Shown: one piece after another, positions 16,734 through 24,192 of the stretch
Layout: each line of letters opens with the position of its first letter
Position numbering within the stretch: position 1 is the stretch's first letter
Assembly: GCA_041623895.1 (NCBI GenBank)
Contig: JBFJVZ010000023.1
Location: 1 to 32,361 of the forward strand
Reading direction: 5' to 3'
Origin: JBFJVZ01 sp041623895
Lineage (GTDB): Bacteria; Planctomycetota; Planctomycetia; Pirellulales; Pirellulaceae
Length of the DNA stretch: 32,361 bases
Made by a program: the position numbers and the translations under genes
The notes under the pieces: generated by a model
Told to the model about the DNA's origin: nothing
Databases searched by the model: none
What the model saw: only the letters and a program-made list of their open reading frames with translations

Positions 16734-18884
16734 CTACGCGGCTCGTTTCCGTCGGCGGCTTGCCAGCGCAGCACCGCCGGCGGAAGTCAACGTGACGATC
16801 ACTGTGATCGGATCCAGCGCTCCGCCGCCACCGCCTCCGCCGTCGTTAACCCCAAAGTCTAAATCGACTCCTTGGCTGGGTTGGGGCGCTGGTGACGGGG
16901 AATTTGCCGCGGGTGCGTTGGCGGGCGCTGGCACATTACCAGGTGTTACTTGCTTGCTTGGCGTCGAAACAAGTTTTTCCGCTCGATTCACCTCGAAGGC
17001 GTCACTGCCTCGCCGGATCTCGGCAAGCTGCTGCTGAACTGCGTCTCGAGATTTTCGATCACGCTTTACTCGTACCGCATTCAGCTGCTGGATCTTCCAA
17101 CGCTTGTACTCGGCATCATTCTCCAACACCAACATCGATGCATAAGGCGACACGATCGAATAGCCCTCGCATAACCTGATGATTTCGTCCCGAGCAGAAC
17201 CTTTGCCGGCGCGTTCGCGATCGAGTAAGCGAGCGACGCGCTGCTGAGCCCACATCCGTTCAATTTCGCTGTTGCCTTCATCGGCCTCAGGAAGTTGCAT
17301 GCTGACCGTCTGTTTCCACGGGCCACCTTGTACTTGACCGCTCAAGCTGACGGTGACCGATCCGCTGGAGCCATAGCGTCCAAACAAACGAATCGGGGTT
17401 CCGTAGAACAAGTCACCCAATTCGCGCGGTTCGACATTCTGAACTTTCCCACCCTGAAACTGCACATTCAATCCCTGGATGGCGGGGCGGATCAGTTTCT
17501 GCCGCATGAGTTGAGCCTGACGAGCGAAGCTATCTTCGGTCGAAACGAAGGCCGCCAGACCGCCAGCCTGTGTTGCCATCTGTTCCAGCAACGGTCGATT
17601 CACTTCGTTGCCAACTCCAATGCAAAAGACACGAACACCATCAGGCCGCGCCTCGATCAGGCGCAGCAGTTCTGCTTGTTCACCGACTTCGGTCATGCCG
17701 TCGCTGAGTAGCACGACGTTCAGGGGTCGGTCGTGATCTCGATAGGCATAGGCAGCCGAGATCGCGGGCTGCAAAACCGTGCCGCCTCGCGCGCGTTGCT
17801 CGGCAAAGAACGCTTTTGCTTGATCGAGGTTTTCCTGGGTTGCCGGTTGCATCGCTTTGAACAGCGGTGCCGCTGCAAGATTGAAGGCAAGGCAATCAAA
17901 ACGATCTTGCTCGCTCAGTGATTCGATAAAGGCGGTTACGCTCTTGCGGCTGATTTGCAGTTTGTCGTCGCGTGCCATGCTGCCGGAAATGTCAAGCAAG
18001 AACACATAATCCATTGGCTCCATCGTGCTGCTCAGGTCATCGCCCGGTGTCAGCGTCATCATGAAATAGCCGTCTTCGCCTCGGGGATGACTGGTCACGA
18101 CATCCAATCCGGTCCGCGGGCGCTTGGTCTGAAACGCCAACACGATGTCACGAGCAAGGTCGCCTTCGGTCAACTCCATTGCCGCCTGTGCGTATTGCGG
18201 CTGATGGCTGACGACGACAAAATCATCGCTGTGCGATTCACTGCGCAATTCTTTGATGGGCACTTCGCTCTTGACGTCCACGTTCATCGAGAAGCGACCT
18301 TTCACTGTCGTGTCGATTGGTTTGCCGCCGGTATTGGTTGCCAACGGATAAACGTAGGTTGCCCAGTCGTGATCGGAATCCAGTTGCTGGTAGTATTCGA
18401 TCCGAATGCGTTGCTCGGCTCCGGCTGGAATCGGGAAGATTCGCATCTCGAACTGCTTGTAATCAACCTGCTCCAACAATCCAGGATCGCGACGCTGCCG
18501 TTTGTAGCTTTCGTAGATCTGTCTGGCCCGTTCTTTTTCGATAACCTCGCCGATCATTTCTTTACCGCCGATCCACATGCTGAAGTTGGATACGCTCGCT
18601 GCTTTCGGCACGGGAAAGGTGTAAAGTGCTTCGACCTGCCGGTTTTCTGTGTTGACAAACACCTGGTCGATTTGAGTGACGGCGATCGAGTTGTTGATTG
18701 TCACGCGGACATCTTGTTGCTTGATTTCCAGTACGCCGCCAAAGCCTCCATCGGACACCAACAGGCCGGCCGCCGGCGCGGATGTTTGCCAGATCGCCAG
18801 CAAGCAGATGCCTGCAAACATCGCGGAAAAAAAGCGAAATTGCCTCGATGGCATCGCCCCAAGTCGATCTGTTCTCGTGGACAT
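16734..18884 (-). CDS. VIT and VWA domain protein with GlyGly-CTERM-like tail
   Basis: Secreted 716-residue protein. The ATG at 18884 is supported by GGGAG 7 nt upstream. Signal peptide within residues 1-40 (hydrophobic 18-33, APAAG). VIT (inter-alpha-trypsin inhibitor) domain about 42-170, with EALYTFPVP and the helix GEVIEKERARQIYESYKRQ. VWA domain about 290-465 with MIDAS motif FLLDISGSM (Asp298, Ser300, Ser302). The C-terminus is tripartite: seven Gly at 682-688, a short hydrophobic segment 690-708 and SRRRKR at 709-714, matching the GlyGly-CTERM sorting layout. A Pro/Ala-rich linker (about 640-670) precedes it. The next gene, 13 nt on, encodes the rhombosortase-like protease, so cleavage of this tail and surface release or anchoring is likely. 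Adhesion or metal-dependent binding is inferred from VWA. Confidence 0.92.
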   Translation of the reverse strand: MSTRTDRLGAMPSRQFRFFSAMFAGICLLAIWQTSAPAAGLLVSDGGFGGVLEIKQQDVRVTINNSIAVTQIDQVFVNTENRQVEALYTFPVPKAASVSNFSMWIGGKEMIGEVIEKERARQIYESYKRQRRDPGLLEQVDYKQFEMRIFPIPAGAEQRIRIEYYQQLDSDHDWATYVYPLATNTGGKPIDTTVKGRFSMNVDVKSEVPIKELRSESHSDDFVVVSHQPQYAQAAMELTEGDLARDIVLAFQTKRPRTGLDVVTSHPRGEDGYFMMTLTPGDDLSSTMEPMDYVFLLDISGSMARDDKLQISRKSVTAFIESLSEQDRFDCLAFNLAAAPLFKAMQPATQENLDQAKAFFAEQRARGGTVLQPAISAAYAYRDHDRPLNVVLLSDGMTEVGEQAELLRLIEARPDGVRVFCIGVGNEVNRPLLEQMATQAGGLAAFVSTEDSFARQAQLMRQKLIRPAIQGLNVQFQGGKVQNVEPRELGDLFYGTPIRLFGRYGSSGSVTVSLSGQVQGGPWKQTVSMQLPEADEGNSEIERMWAQQRVARLLDRERAGKGSARDEIIRLCEGYSIVSPYASMLVLENDAEYKRWKIQQLNAVRVKRDRKSRDAVQQQLAEIRRGSDAFEVNRAEKLVSTPSKQVTPGNVPAPANAPAANSPSPAPQPSQGVDLDFGVNDGGGGGGGALDPITVIVTLTSAGGAALASRRRKRAA

Positions 18885-18993
18885 GTCAATGCTCCCAATA
18901 CAAGTTGCCAGGCGACGCAGAAGTTGGTCGCTATTTGTAGGGAGCCCAGTTCACTCAGCGGCGGTGCGAGTTTACTGGACTTGATTTGTAATC

Positions 18994-19011
18994 ACTTTGT
19001 AACAGCAAAGT
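18994..19011. promoter_or_regulatory. Possible operator between divergent genes
   Basis: Perfect inverted repeat ACTTTG, 6-nt spacer, CAAAGT in the AT-richer middle of the 18885-19101 spacer between the divergent VIT/VWA operon and the LRR gene. It has the size of a dimeric regulator site, but no promoter boxes are clear on either side, so the call is tentative. Confidence 0.25.
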
Positions 19012-19101
19012 AATGGCCGTGACCTCCGCAGCAGAAGAAATCAGACGCAGGATGTTAGCCAGAGAGCCCGCATTAGCAGGTACACTCTCAGTGGTGCGAA
19101 T

Positions 19102-19971
19102 ATGCGGAGCCAATTGAATCGCCTGAAATTTGCCATGACGAAACCCACCCCGAGAAAGCTTGCCTCACCTACTCTGCCAGCGGCGGGCATCAGGTTGCCA
19201 GCGATACGGCTCCGTCGTCTGCGCAGAATTCTGTCTATCTTTGCAATGCTCGCGTTGCTTCCGGCGGCAACGGCGCAGGATGCCGACAGAAAAAAAGATA
19301 CCACCGAGCAGATTCAGCGATTGAGGCAACTTGGCGCCGTGGTGTTTACCAAAGGTGACATCGTCATTGAAGTCAACGCGAACAACTCGAAAATCAAAGA
19401 TGCTGACCTCGAGTCGCTCTCCGAGTTCACACAGATGACTGATCTCTCACTTGAGGGGACGACGATTGGCGATGAGGGTTTGCGTCACGTGCGGAAATTA
19501 GACAAGTTGGAATGGCTTAATCTGTACCGAACCCGTGTCGGCGACGAAGGCCTCGAGCAACTGAGCCGACTACGCAGCCTCCAGCATCTTCCGATTGGCG
19601 AGACCCGGGTGACCGATGCCGGACTGGCGCATGTTAGCAAGATGAAACAGCTTGTTTATCTTGGTCTGCGTGGCAACGATGTGACCGACGCTGGCGTCCA
19701 ACACTTGCGGGGACTCGTTAAACTGACCGGCTTGCACCTGGGCGAGACGAAGATCACTGACGAAGGCCTAAGGCATTTGGTTGGCCTTGATCGACTGCAG
19801 ACGCTGTGGCTGAACGAGACTGTGATGACGGATAACGCTGTGGCATTGCTGGTGAAACTGAAGTCGCTGCGAGAGCTCCATATCGTCGAGACCAGGATCA
19901 CGAGCGAAGGTGTTAAACGACTGCGTACCCGAATGCCGAAATGCCGCGTGATTGTTTCGTACCGGCAGTAG
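19102..19971 (+). CDS. Secreted leucine-rich repeat protein, eight 24-residue repeats
   Basis: The product carries eight consecutive leucine-rich repeats of exactly 24 residues from residue 98 to the last residue 289, with pattern I-x-D-x-G-L-x-x-L-x-x-L-x-x-L-x-x-L-x-L-x-x-T-x. This is the cysteine-free variant common in planctomycetes, used for protein binding. Before it lie a basic N-region and a hydrophobic stretch ILSIFAMLALLPAATAQD (about 43-60), most simply an export signal with a long n-region or a membrane anchor. ATG 19102 is used; ATG 19135 is an alternative that shortens the n-region by 11 residues. It is divergent from the VIT/VWA operon. Binding partner unknown. Confidence 0.85.
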   Translation: MRSQLNRLKFAMTKPTPRKLASPTLPAAGIRLPAIRLRRLRRILSIFAMLALLPAATAQDADRKKDTTEQIQRLRQLGAVVFTKGDIVIEVNANNSKIKDADLESLSEFTQMTDLSLEGTTIGDEGLRHVRKLDKLEWLNLYRTRVGDEGLEQLSRLRSLQHLPIGETRVTDAGLAHVSKMKQLVYLGLRGNDVTDAGVQHLRGLVKLTGLHLGETKITDEGLRHLVGLDRLQTLWLNETVMTDNAVALLVKLKSLRELHIVETRITSEGVKRLRTRMPKCRVIVSYRQ

Positions 19972-20017
19972 TGTCAATTGACATCAAAACGAGAATCGAT
20001 TTTTGCAAGATTCCCCA

Positions 20018-20377
20018 ATGAATCCTTATCAGCCTTCAAGAGAGGCAGCGGAGTCGCTGAGCCGAAGACAGTGGACGTGGCTTCAATGGATCATCCGATT
20101 CTGCCTCGTTCTTGTGTTGACGCTGCCGTTGGCGATTGGTTTCCAAATCGTCGGCATGCTGCTGACCGGAACGGGTACGCACGGATTCGGCTGGCTGGTG
20201 TGGGGGTTCTTGTTGATGCCAACGATAATCGCCTGGTCAATGTACTTGATCGAGCTGAAGAACGTTCGACAGATGTTGATCAATGGAACTATTTTGGGGA
20301 TCGTCGTTTCATTGACTTGGATTCTGCTTGGGTTCGCCCTGCTGGTCGCTGCCGGCCCGATGGATGGTGGAATCTGA
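20018..20377 (+). CDS. Small membrane protein with MNPYQP N-terminus
   Basis: 119 residues from ATG 20018. The start is set by the MNPYQPS motif, frequent at the very N-terminus of small planctomycete membrane proteins; a TTG 15 nt upstream is also in frame. Three hydrophobic segments follow: about residues 27-53, 58-75 and 90-112. No catalytic or binding motif is visible, and I do not know its function. A longer frame-shifted reading (19978-20505) was judged a shadow because it lacks membrane pattern. It lies 46 nt after the LRR gene and converges with the NhaC-type antiporter across a palindromic element. Confidence 0.72.
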   Translation: MNPYQPSREAAESLSRRQWTWLQWIIRFCLVLVLTLPLAIGFQIVGMLLTGTGTHGFGWLVWGFLLMPTIIAWSMYLIELKNVRQMLINGTILGIVVSLTWILLGFALLVAAGPMDGGI

Positions 20378-20478
20378 AGCGCCCGGCGATCAGCGGCCGC
20401 GGCGGACGGCCGAATCTCTCCGCGAGGAACGGCCCTTCGGGTGCTTTGCACTATTGGTACCTGACTCCTTTTTCGATG

Positions 20479-20588
20479 GCTAAAGCATTTTCAGATATCT
20501 CGTAGGCCAGGACTTGTCCTGGCAATGAGGCGCCAGGACAAGTCCTGGCCAACCGAAGATCCCACATCAATGATGAAAATGCGCTAGC
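20479..20588. repeat. 110-bp palindromic element with terminal inverted repeats
   Basis: Ends GCTAAAGCATTTTCA (20479-20493) and its imperfect reverse complement (20574-20588, 13 of 15). The centre is a perfect 19-bp inverted repeat, 20505-20523 and 20532-20550, around an 8-nt loop; each arm contains its own small palindrome (CCAGGAC-TT-GTCCTGG). The right half recurs at 14367-14415. The stop codon of the NhaC-type gene (20584-20586) is inside the right end. It sits between convergent genes, where it could serve as a two-way terminator; a non-autonomous mobile element is the alternative. Confidence 0.82.
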
Positions 20589-22233
20589 TCTTGCCAAAAT
20601 AGACCAACACTGCTGCCAGCGTGATCAACTGGATTGGCAACAGTACCCAAACGTTGACGCCCCAGCCAATGGGTAGCGTTCCCAAGACGACTGTGACGCC
20701 GCCGACCAACAGTGCATAGGGCAATTGCGTCATGACGTGGGCCATGTGATCGCAGCCCGATGCTTGTGATGAGAGAATTGTCGTGTCGGAGATCGGTGAA
20801 CAGTGGTCACCGAAAACCGCGCCCGATAGAACGCTGGCAACGGAGGCCAGCAAGATCGGATTAGTGGGATCAATCGTACCCTGTTGTGACATTAGCAGAT
20901 TACAACTCAGGGTGACGGTCATCGGCATCAAGATTCCCATCGTGCCGAAACTCGTTCCGGTTGCGAACGATAATACCGCAGCCAGCAGAAAAACGATGGT
21001 TGGCATCAAGCGAATCGTGGTAGAAACGCCTTGGGAGCCAGCGGACGATTCGTCGTCCGGCAAGACTTGAGCGGCCAGGTATTCCGCGGTGTAAAGCCGA
21101 TGCTGCTTGAAGTCGTATTCGGTTTGGGAGGCCGACCCTTCGACGCTTTTGTTTCCCGTCATTCGTGATAGTGCCGAAGCAGTCCAGAGAATGATGATTG
21201 CCGGCAATACGATCCGCATTCCGTCCACGGCCGCGGAGACAATTTGTGATTTGTCCAGCAGTTGTTGAACGCGGCACAGGAATGCAGCGGTCAGCGTTCC
21301 CAGCAGCGACCCGTACATCAGTGCCATGCTGGAATCAGCGGCGCCCACGATGTCTCGTAGTGATGCATCGTCGCCGGTGGACTGTTTGCCTGAGCGGTAG
21401 ATCAGCCAGACAACAACGATCAGCGTGACCGCGATCGGGACGACCGCGTTGTACCAACGTGCGGGCTGGTCGCTGGCGGTGTACTCACGAAGCGATTCGT
21501 CTTCTGCGTTTGGCTTTGACTGCGTAGCTCGTTCCGCTTTTAACATTGCTCCGAAGTCACGACCGCTGAGTGCGATCATGGGAACCAGCAGCAGCGCCAT
21601 CACGGCATAGAATCGATAAGGAATGCTGGCGATGAACAATTCGATGGGGCTGAGGCTCGCCGCGTTTTGCGTTCCAGCATTTTGGATTCCAGCAAGGCCG
21701 TCTTGGATGTAATCGAGTTCGACGGCGATCCAGGTGGATAACAGTGCCAGACTGGCAACGGGCGCCGCAGTGGAATCGACCAGGTAGGCGAGTTTTTCAC
21801 GCGAAATTGCCAACCGGTCGCAGACGCCGCGGAGCGTGCTACCGAGCAGGATGGTGTTGGTATAGTCATCAAAGAAAACGATTAGACCAAGTAGCCATGT
21901 CGTGAACTGGCCACTGCGTCGGCCTCGCGCAAAAGGTGCCAGCAGATTGACCAGTCCTTGCATGCCGCCGCTCTTGGAAATCACACCCACCATCGCGCCC
22001 ATCAGCAGAGTGAAGGCAAACACGCGCATCTTTCCCGGGTCGATCAAAGTCGGCCACAGATGGACTTCACAGGTTTCCCAAACTGCGGTCAGGGGATTGC
22101 CGCCGCTGGTGATCAGCGCGCCAAATAGCACACCGACGACCAAGGAGATGACGGCTCGGCGAGTAATGATTGCCAGTAGAATGGCAATCAAAGGCGGCAA
22201 CAGGCTGAGCCAGCCGTAGGGATGGTCGTCCAT
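20584..22233 (-). CDS. NhaC-family Na+/H+ antiporter
   Basis: Polytopic inner-membrane transporter of the NhaC family (PF03553 type), 549 residues, about a dozen hydrophobic segments. Family marks: GLIVFFDDYTNTILLGSTLR (Asp122/Asp123), STAAPVASLALLSTWIAVELDY, GTSFGTMGILMPM and AVFGDHCSPISDTTILSS. Substrate is probably sodium/proton, but other NhaC-family members carry lactate/malate or amino acids, so specificity is not certain. A hydrophilic loop of about 50 residues near residue 355-405 is not conserved as far as I can tell. The ATG lies 12 nt after the MutS-like gene stop, so it is third in an operon. Its stop codon lies inside a palindromic repeat. Confidence 0.9.
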   Translation of the reverse strand: MDDHPYGWLSLLPPLIAILLAIITRRAVISLVVGVLFGALITSGGNPLTAVWETCEVHLWPTLIDPGKMRVFAFTLLMGAMVGVISKSGGMQGLVNLLAPFARGRRSGQFTTWLLGLIVFFDDYTNTILLGSTLRGVCDRLAISREKLAYLVDSTAAPVASLALLSTWIAVELDYIQDGLAGIQNAGTQNAASLSPIELFIASIPYRFYAVMALLLVPMIALSGRDFGAMLKAERATQSKPNAEDESLREYTASDQPARWYNAVVPIAVTLIVVVWLIYRSGKQSTGDDASLRDIVGAADSSMALMYGSLLGTLTAAFLCRVQQLLDKSQIVSAAVDGMRIVLPAIIILWTASALSRMTGNKSVEGSASQTEYDFKQHRLYTAEYLAAQVLPDDESSAGSQGVSTTIRLMPTIVFLLAAVLSFATGTSFGTMGILMPMTVTLSCNLLMSQQGTIDPTNPILLASVASVLSGAVFGDHCSPISDTTILSSQASGCDHMAHVMTQLPYALLVGGVTVVLGTLPIGWGVNVWVLLPIQLITLAAVLVYFGKS

Positions 22234-22245
22234 CGATGATTCATC

Positions 22246-24192
22246 TCACTCTTCGTATCCCAAGCCCACCATCTCCAACAGCCGGAGTGCGTTGGTGGTT
22301 GGCGAGACGCCTTGCCGCATTTTGTAGTCGAACGTCATTTGCTCGTTGCCCTCGGCATCGGGCTGAATCGTTTCTCGAAAATGAACCGGCGTGGCCAGAG
22401 CCTGAAGTTGTGGATCATCGGCGAGTTCCAGGTCGTGTGTGCTGATCGCGCCGATCGTGTGCGACTGAATCAGGTGACGCAAGACTTGGACCACGGCGAT
22501 CTGTCGTTCCCGGCTGTTGGTTCCCTGCAGAATCTCGTCCAGCAAGAACAGCAGCACCTGATCGGGATTGGCTTTTAACTGTTCAGCTTGATCGACGACC
22601 TTCTTCAGTCGCTGGAGTTCTGCCATGTAAAAGGAAACGCCTTCGCCCACATCGTCGCGGACTCGGATGCTGGTTGCCAGGTGAACCGAGGGCAGTGACA
22701 ATTCCGTTGCACAAACGGGCGCGCCGACTGCTGCCAGCGAAACATTCAATCCGATACTTCGCAGCAACGTGCTTTTGCCCGACATATTGCTGCCGGTGAC
22801 CAGCAGAACTGTCCCCGGTGGACCCACCGAAACATCGTTGCAGACACGACCGGAATCCGGCAACAGCGGGTGCCCGATCGAAGTCACCGTAATGATTTGC
22901 GGGGCGCCGGGTTCCGCCCAATTCGGCGTTGCCCAACTGGGGTATTCATCGCGCAGTGCCGCAATCGACATCAGCGATTCAAGCTCGCCCAAGGCCTGAA
23001 ACCAAAGCTTAACGTCGTCGCGAAACTGTGCTTGCCAGGTTTCCAGTCGCTTGAGCACGCGGACATCCCAGAGCGCGAATGCCTGTAGCGGCAGGTACAG
23101 AAAGAAGGTCGCCGCCGATTGTCGCATCGAACCGGCAGAGGCGATTTTTCTTAGGGCGCTCATGCCGATTTCCGCCGCACGATCGCCATCCAGGATTGTG
23201 CTGCGAATTCGCGAAAGAAAGCCGTTGTCATCCGCATCCGGTAACGACTCGGCGGTGTGAAACAGTTCCTGATAATTGCCAACCGCCTGGCGATTGGACA
23301 TCGCGATCGAAAAGATCTGGTGTACGGGCCCCAGCATCAGGCCGGTCAATCCAAAGTTGACAACGGTCAAAACGATCAAACCGATGCCGCTGTACATCAA
23401 CACTGATTCCGGCAGGGCACCGGTCAGACTGACGGCCAGCGCGATCAACAGAGCAAACGCGATCGCGGCGGAAACATTCGCCCAAGTCATCAACCAACGC
23501 CGCGAATCGAGCCACGGTTGTCCGGTTGCCCAAGCGACGAAGTGATCCGGGTCACCACTACTTTCGCCGACCTCCCGCGAGAGACTGTAGAATCGCAATC
23601 GCTCCTGACGAAGCGGAGCAAGGGCTTCAACGGCTTGCGCCCGCTGCCGGGCAACCGCAGCGTCGGCGGATCCGGCCAACCACTGGGCAAGCGTGCGGAC
23701 TCCCGCCGTGGTGCCCGCCATCGAGACGAAGTGGAACAGCGATGTTTTGCCCAGCAGATCAAGATCATCGGCCACATCCCGTTGATGCTCGGTGAGCGCA
23801 ACTTGGGCCAGTTGCGCTGTTAATCGTTTGCTCGCCAGTTTGTCCCAGTCGCGATCCAGCCGGGCAATCAAGCGTACAAAGACAGCACGAGTGCGATGTA
23901 GTTCCGCCAGTTTGTCGCGAAGGGGTTCATTGGCCACCACGACGACGACGAACAAGAACATCGTGATCCAGCCGAGATAGCTGACCCAAGCACCGACATC
24001 GGCGAAGAACGCGAACATCCACAGGCAAATGGCGGAAAAAAACAGGGCGACACGTACGGTGCTGAACCAGCCGTCGATTCTTTTCAAACGCGCCCGCTCC
24101 GTGCCGATCGATTCAAGCTGCTGACGGTATCGCTGCAGTGCCTCGGTTGCGTCGTCCAAGCCTGCTTGGCGCTGTGTTTCTGCGGCACTCAA
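22246..24192 (-). CDS. Membrane-anchored MutS-like ATPase
   Basis: ABC-type ATPase of the MutS C-terminal class: Walker A TGSNMSGKSTLLRSIG (466-481), Walker B with LFLLDEILQGTNSRER (about 550-565), His switch AISTHDLELAD. It lacks the mismatch-binding N-terminal domain and instead has two pairs of transmembrane segments (about 46-63/68-88 and 241-260/265-288), so it is tethered to the inner membrane and should not act in classical mismatch repair. The start is TTG 24192, backed by a strong GGAGGT 9 nt upstream and an overlap with the upstream stop (TTGA); no later ATG is suitable. Residues 95-230 resemble the MutS lever/core helices. Its role is unknown; the operon partners are both membrane proteins. 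Confidence 0.88.
   Translation of the reverse strand: MSAAETQRQAGLDDATEALQRYRQQLESIGTERARLKRIDGWFSTVRVALFFSAICLWMFAFFADVGAWVSYLGWITMFLFVVVVVANEPLRDKLAELHRTRAVFVRLIARLDRDWDKLASKRLTAQLAQVALTEHQRDVADDLDLLGKTSLFHFVSMAGTTAGVRTLAQWLAGSADAAVARQRAQAVEALAPLRQERLRFYSLSREVGESSGDPDHFVAWATGQPWLDSRRWLMTWANVSAAIAFALLIALAVSLTGALPESVLMYSGIGLIVLTVVNFGLTGLMLGPVHQIFSIAMSNRQAVGNYQELFHTAESLPDADDNGFLSRIRSTILDGDRAAEIGMSALRKIASAGSMRQSAATFFLYLPLQAFALWDVRVLKRLETWQAQFRDDVKLWFQALGELESLMSIAALRDEYPSWATPNWAEPGAPQIITVTSIGHPLLPDSGRVCNDVSVGPPGTVLLVTGSNMSGKSTLLRSIGLNVSLAAVGAPVCATELSLPSVHLATSIRVRDDVGEGVSFYMAELQRLKKVVDQAEQLKANPDQVLLFLLDEILQGTNSRERQIAVVQVLRHLIQSHTIGAISTHDLELADDPQLQALATPVHFRETIQPDAEGNEQMTFDYKMRQGVSPTTNALRLLEMVGLGYEE

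Noticed and set aside
17955..19013. 352-residue plus-strand reading frame opposite the VIT/VWA gene
   Set aside because: It lies antisense to a well-supported gene with clear VIT, VWA and tail motifs; the product has no domain pattern, and long antisense frames are expected in GC-rich coding DNA.
19978..20505. 175-residue plus-strand frame overlapping the MNPYQPS membrane protein
   Set aside because: Lacks membrane or domain pattern and a ribosome site; the overlapping MNPYQPS frame has three clear hydrophobic segments.
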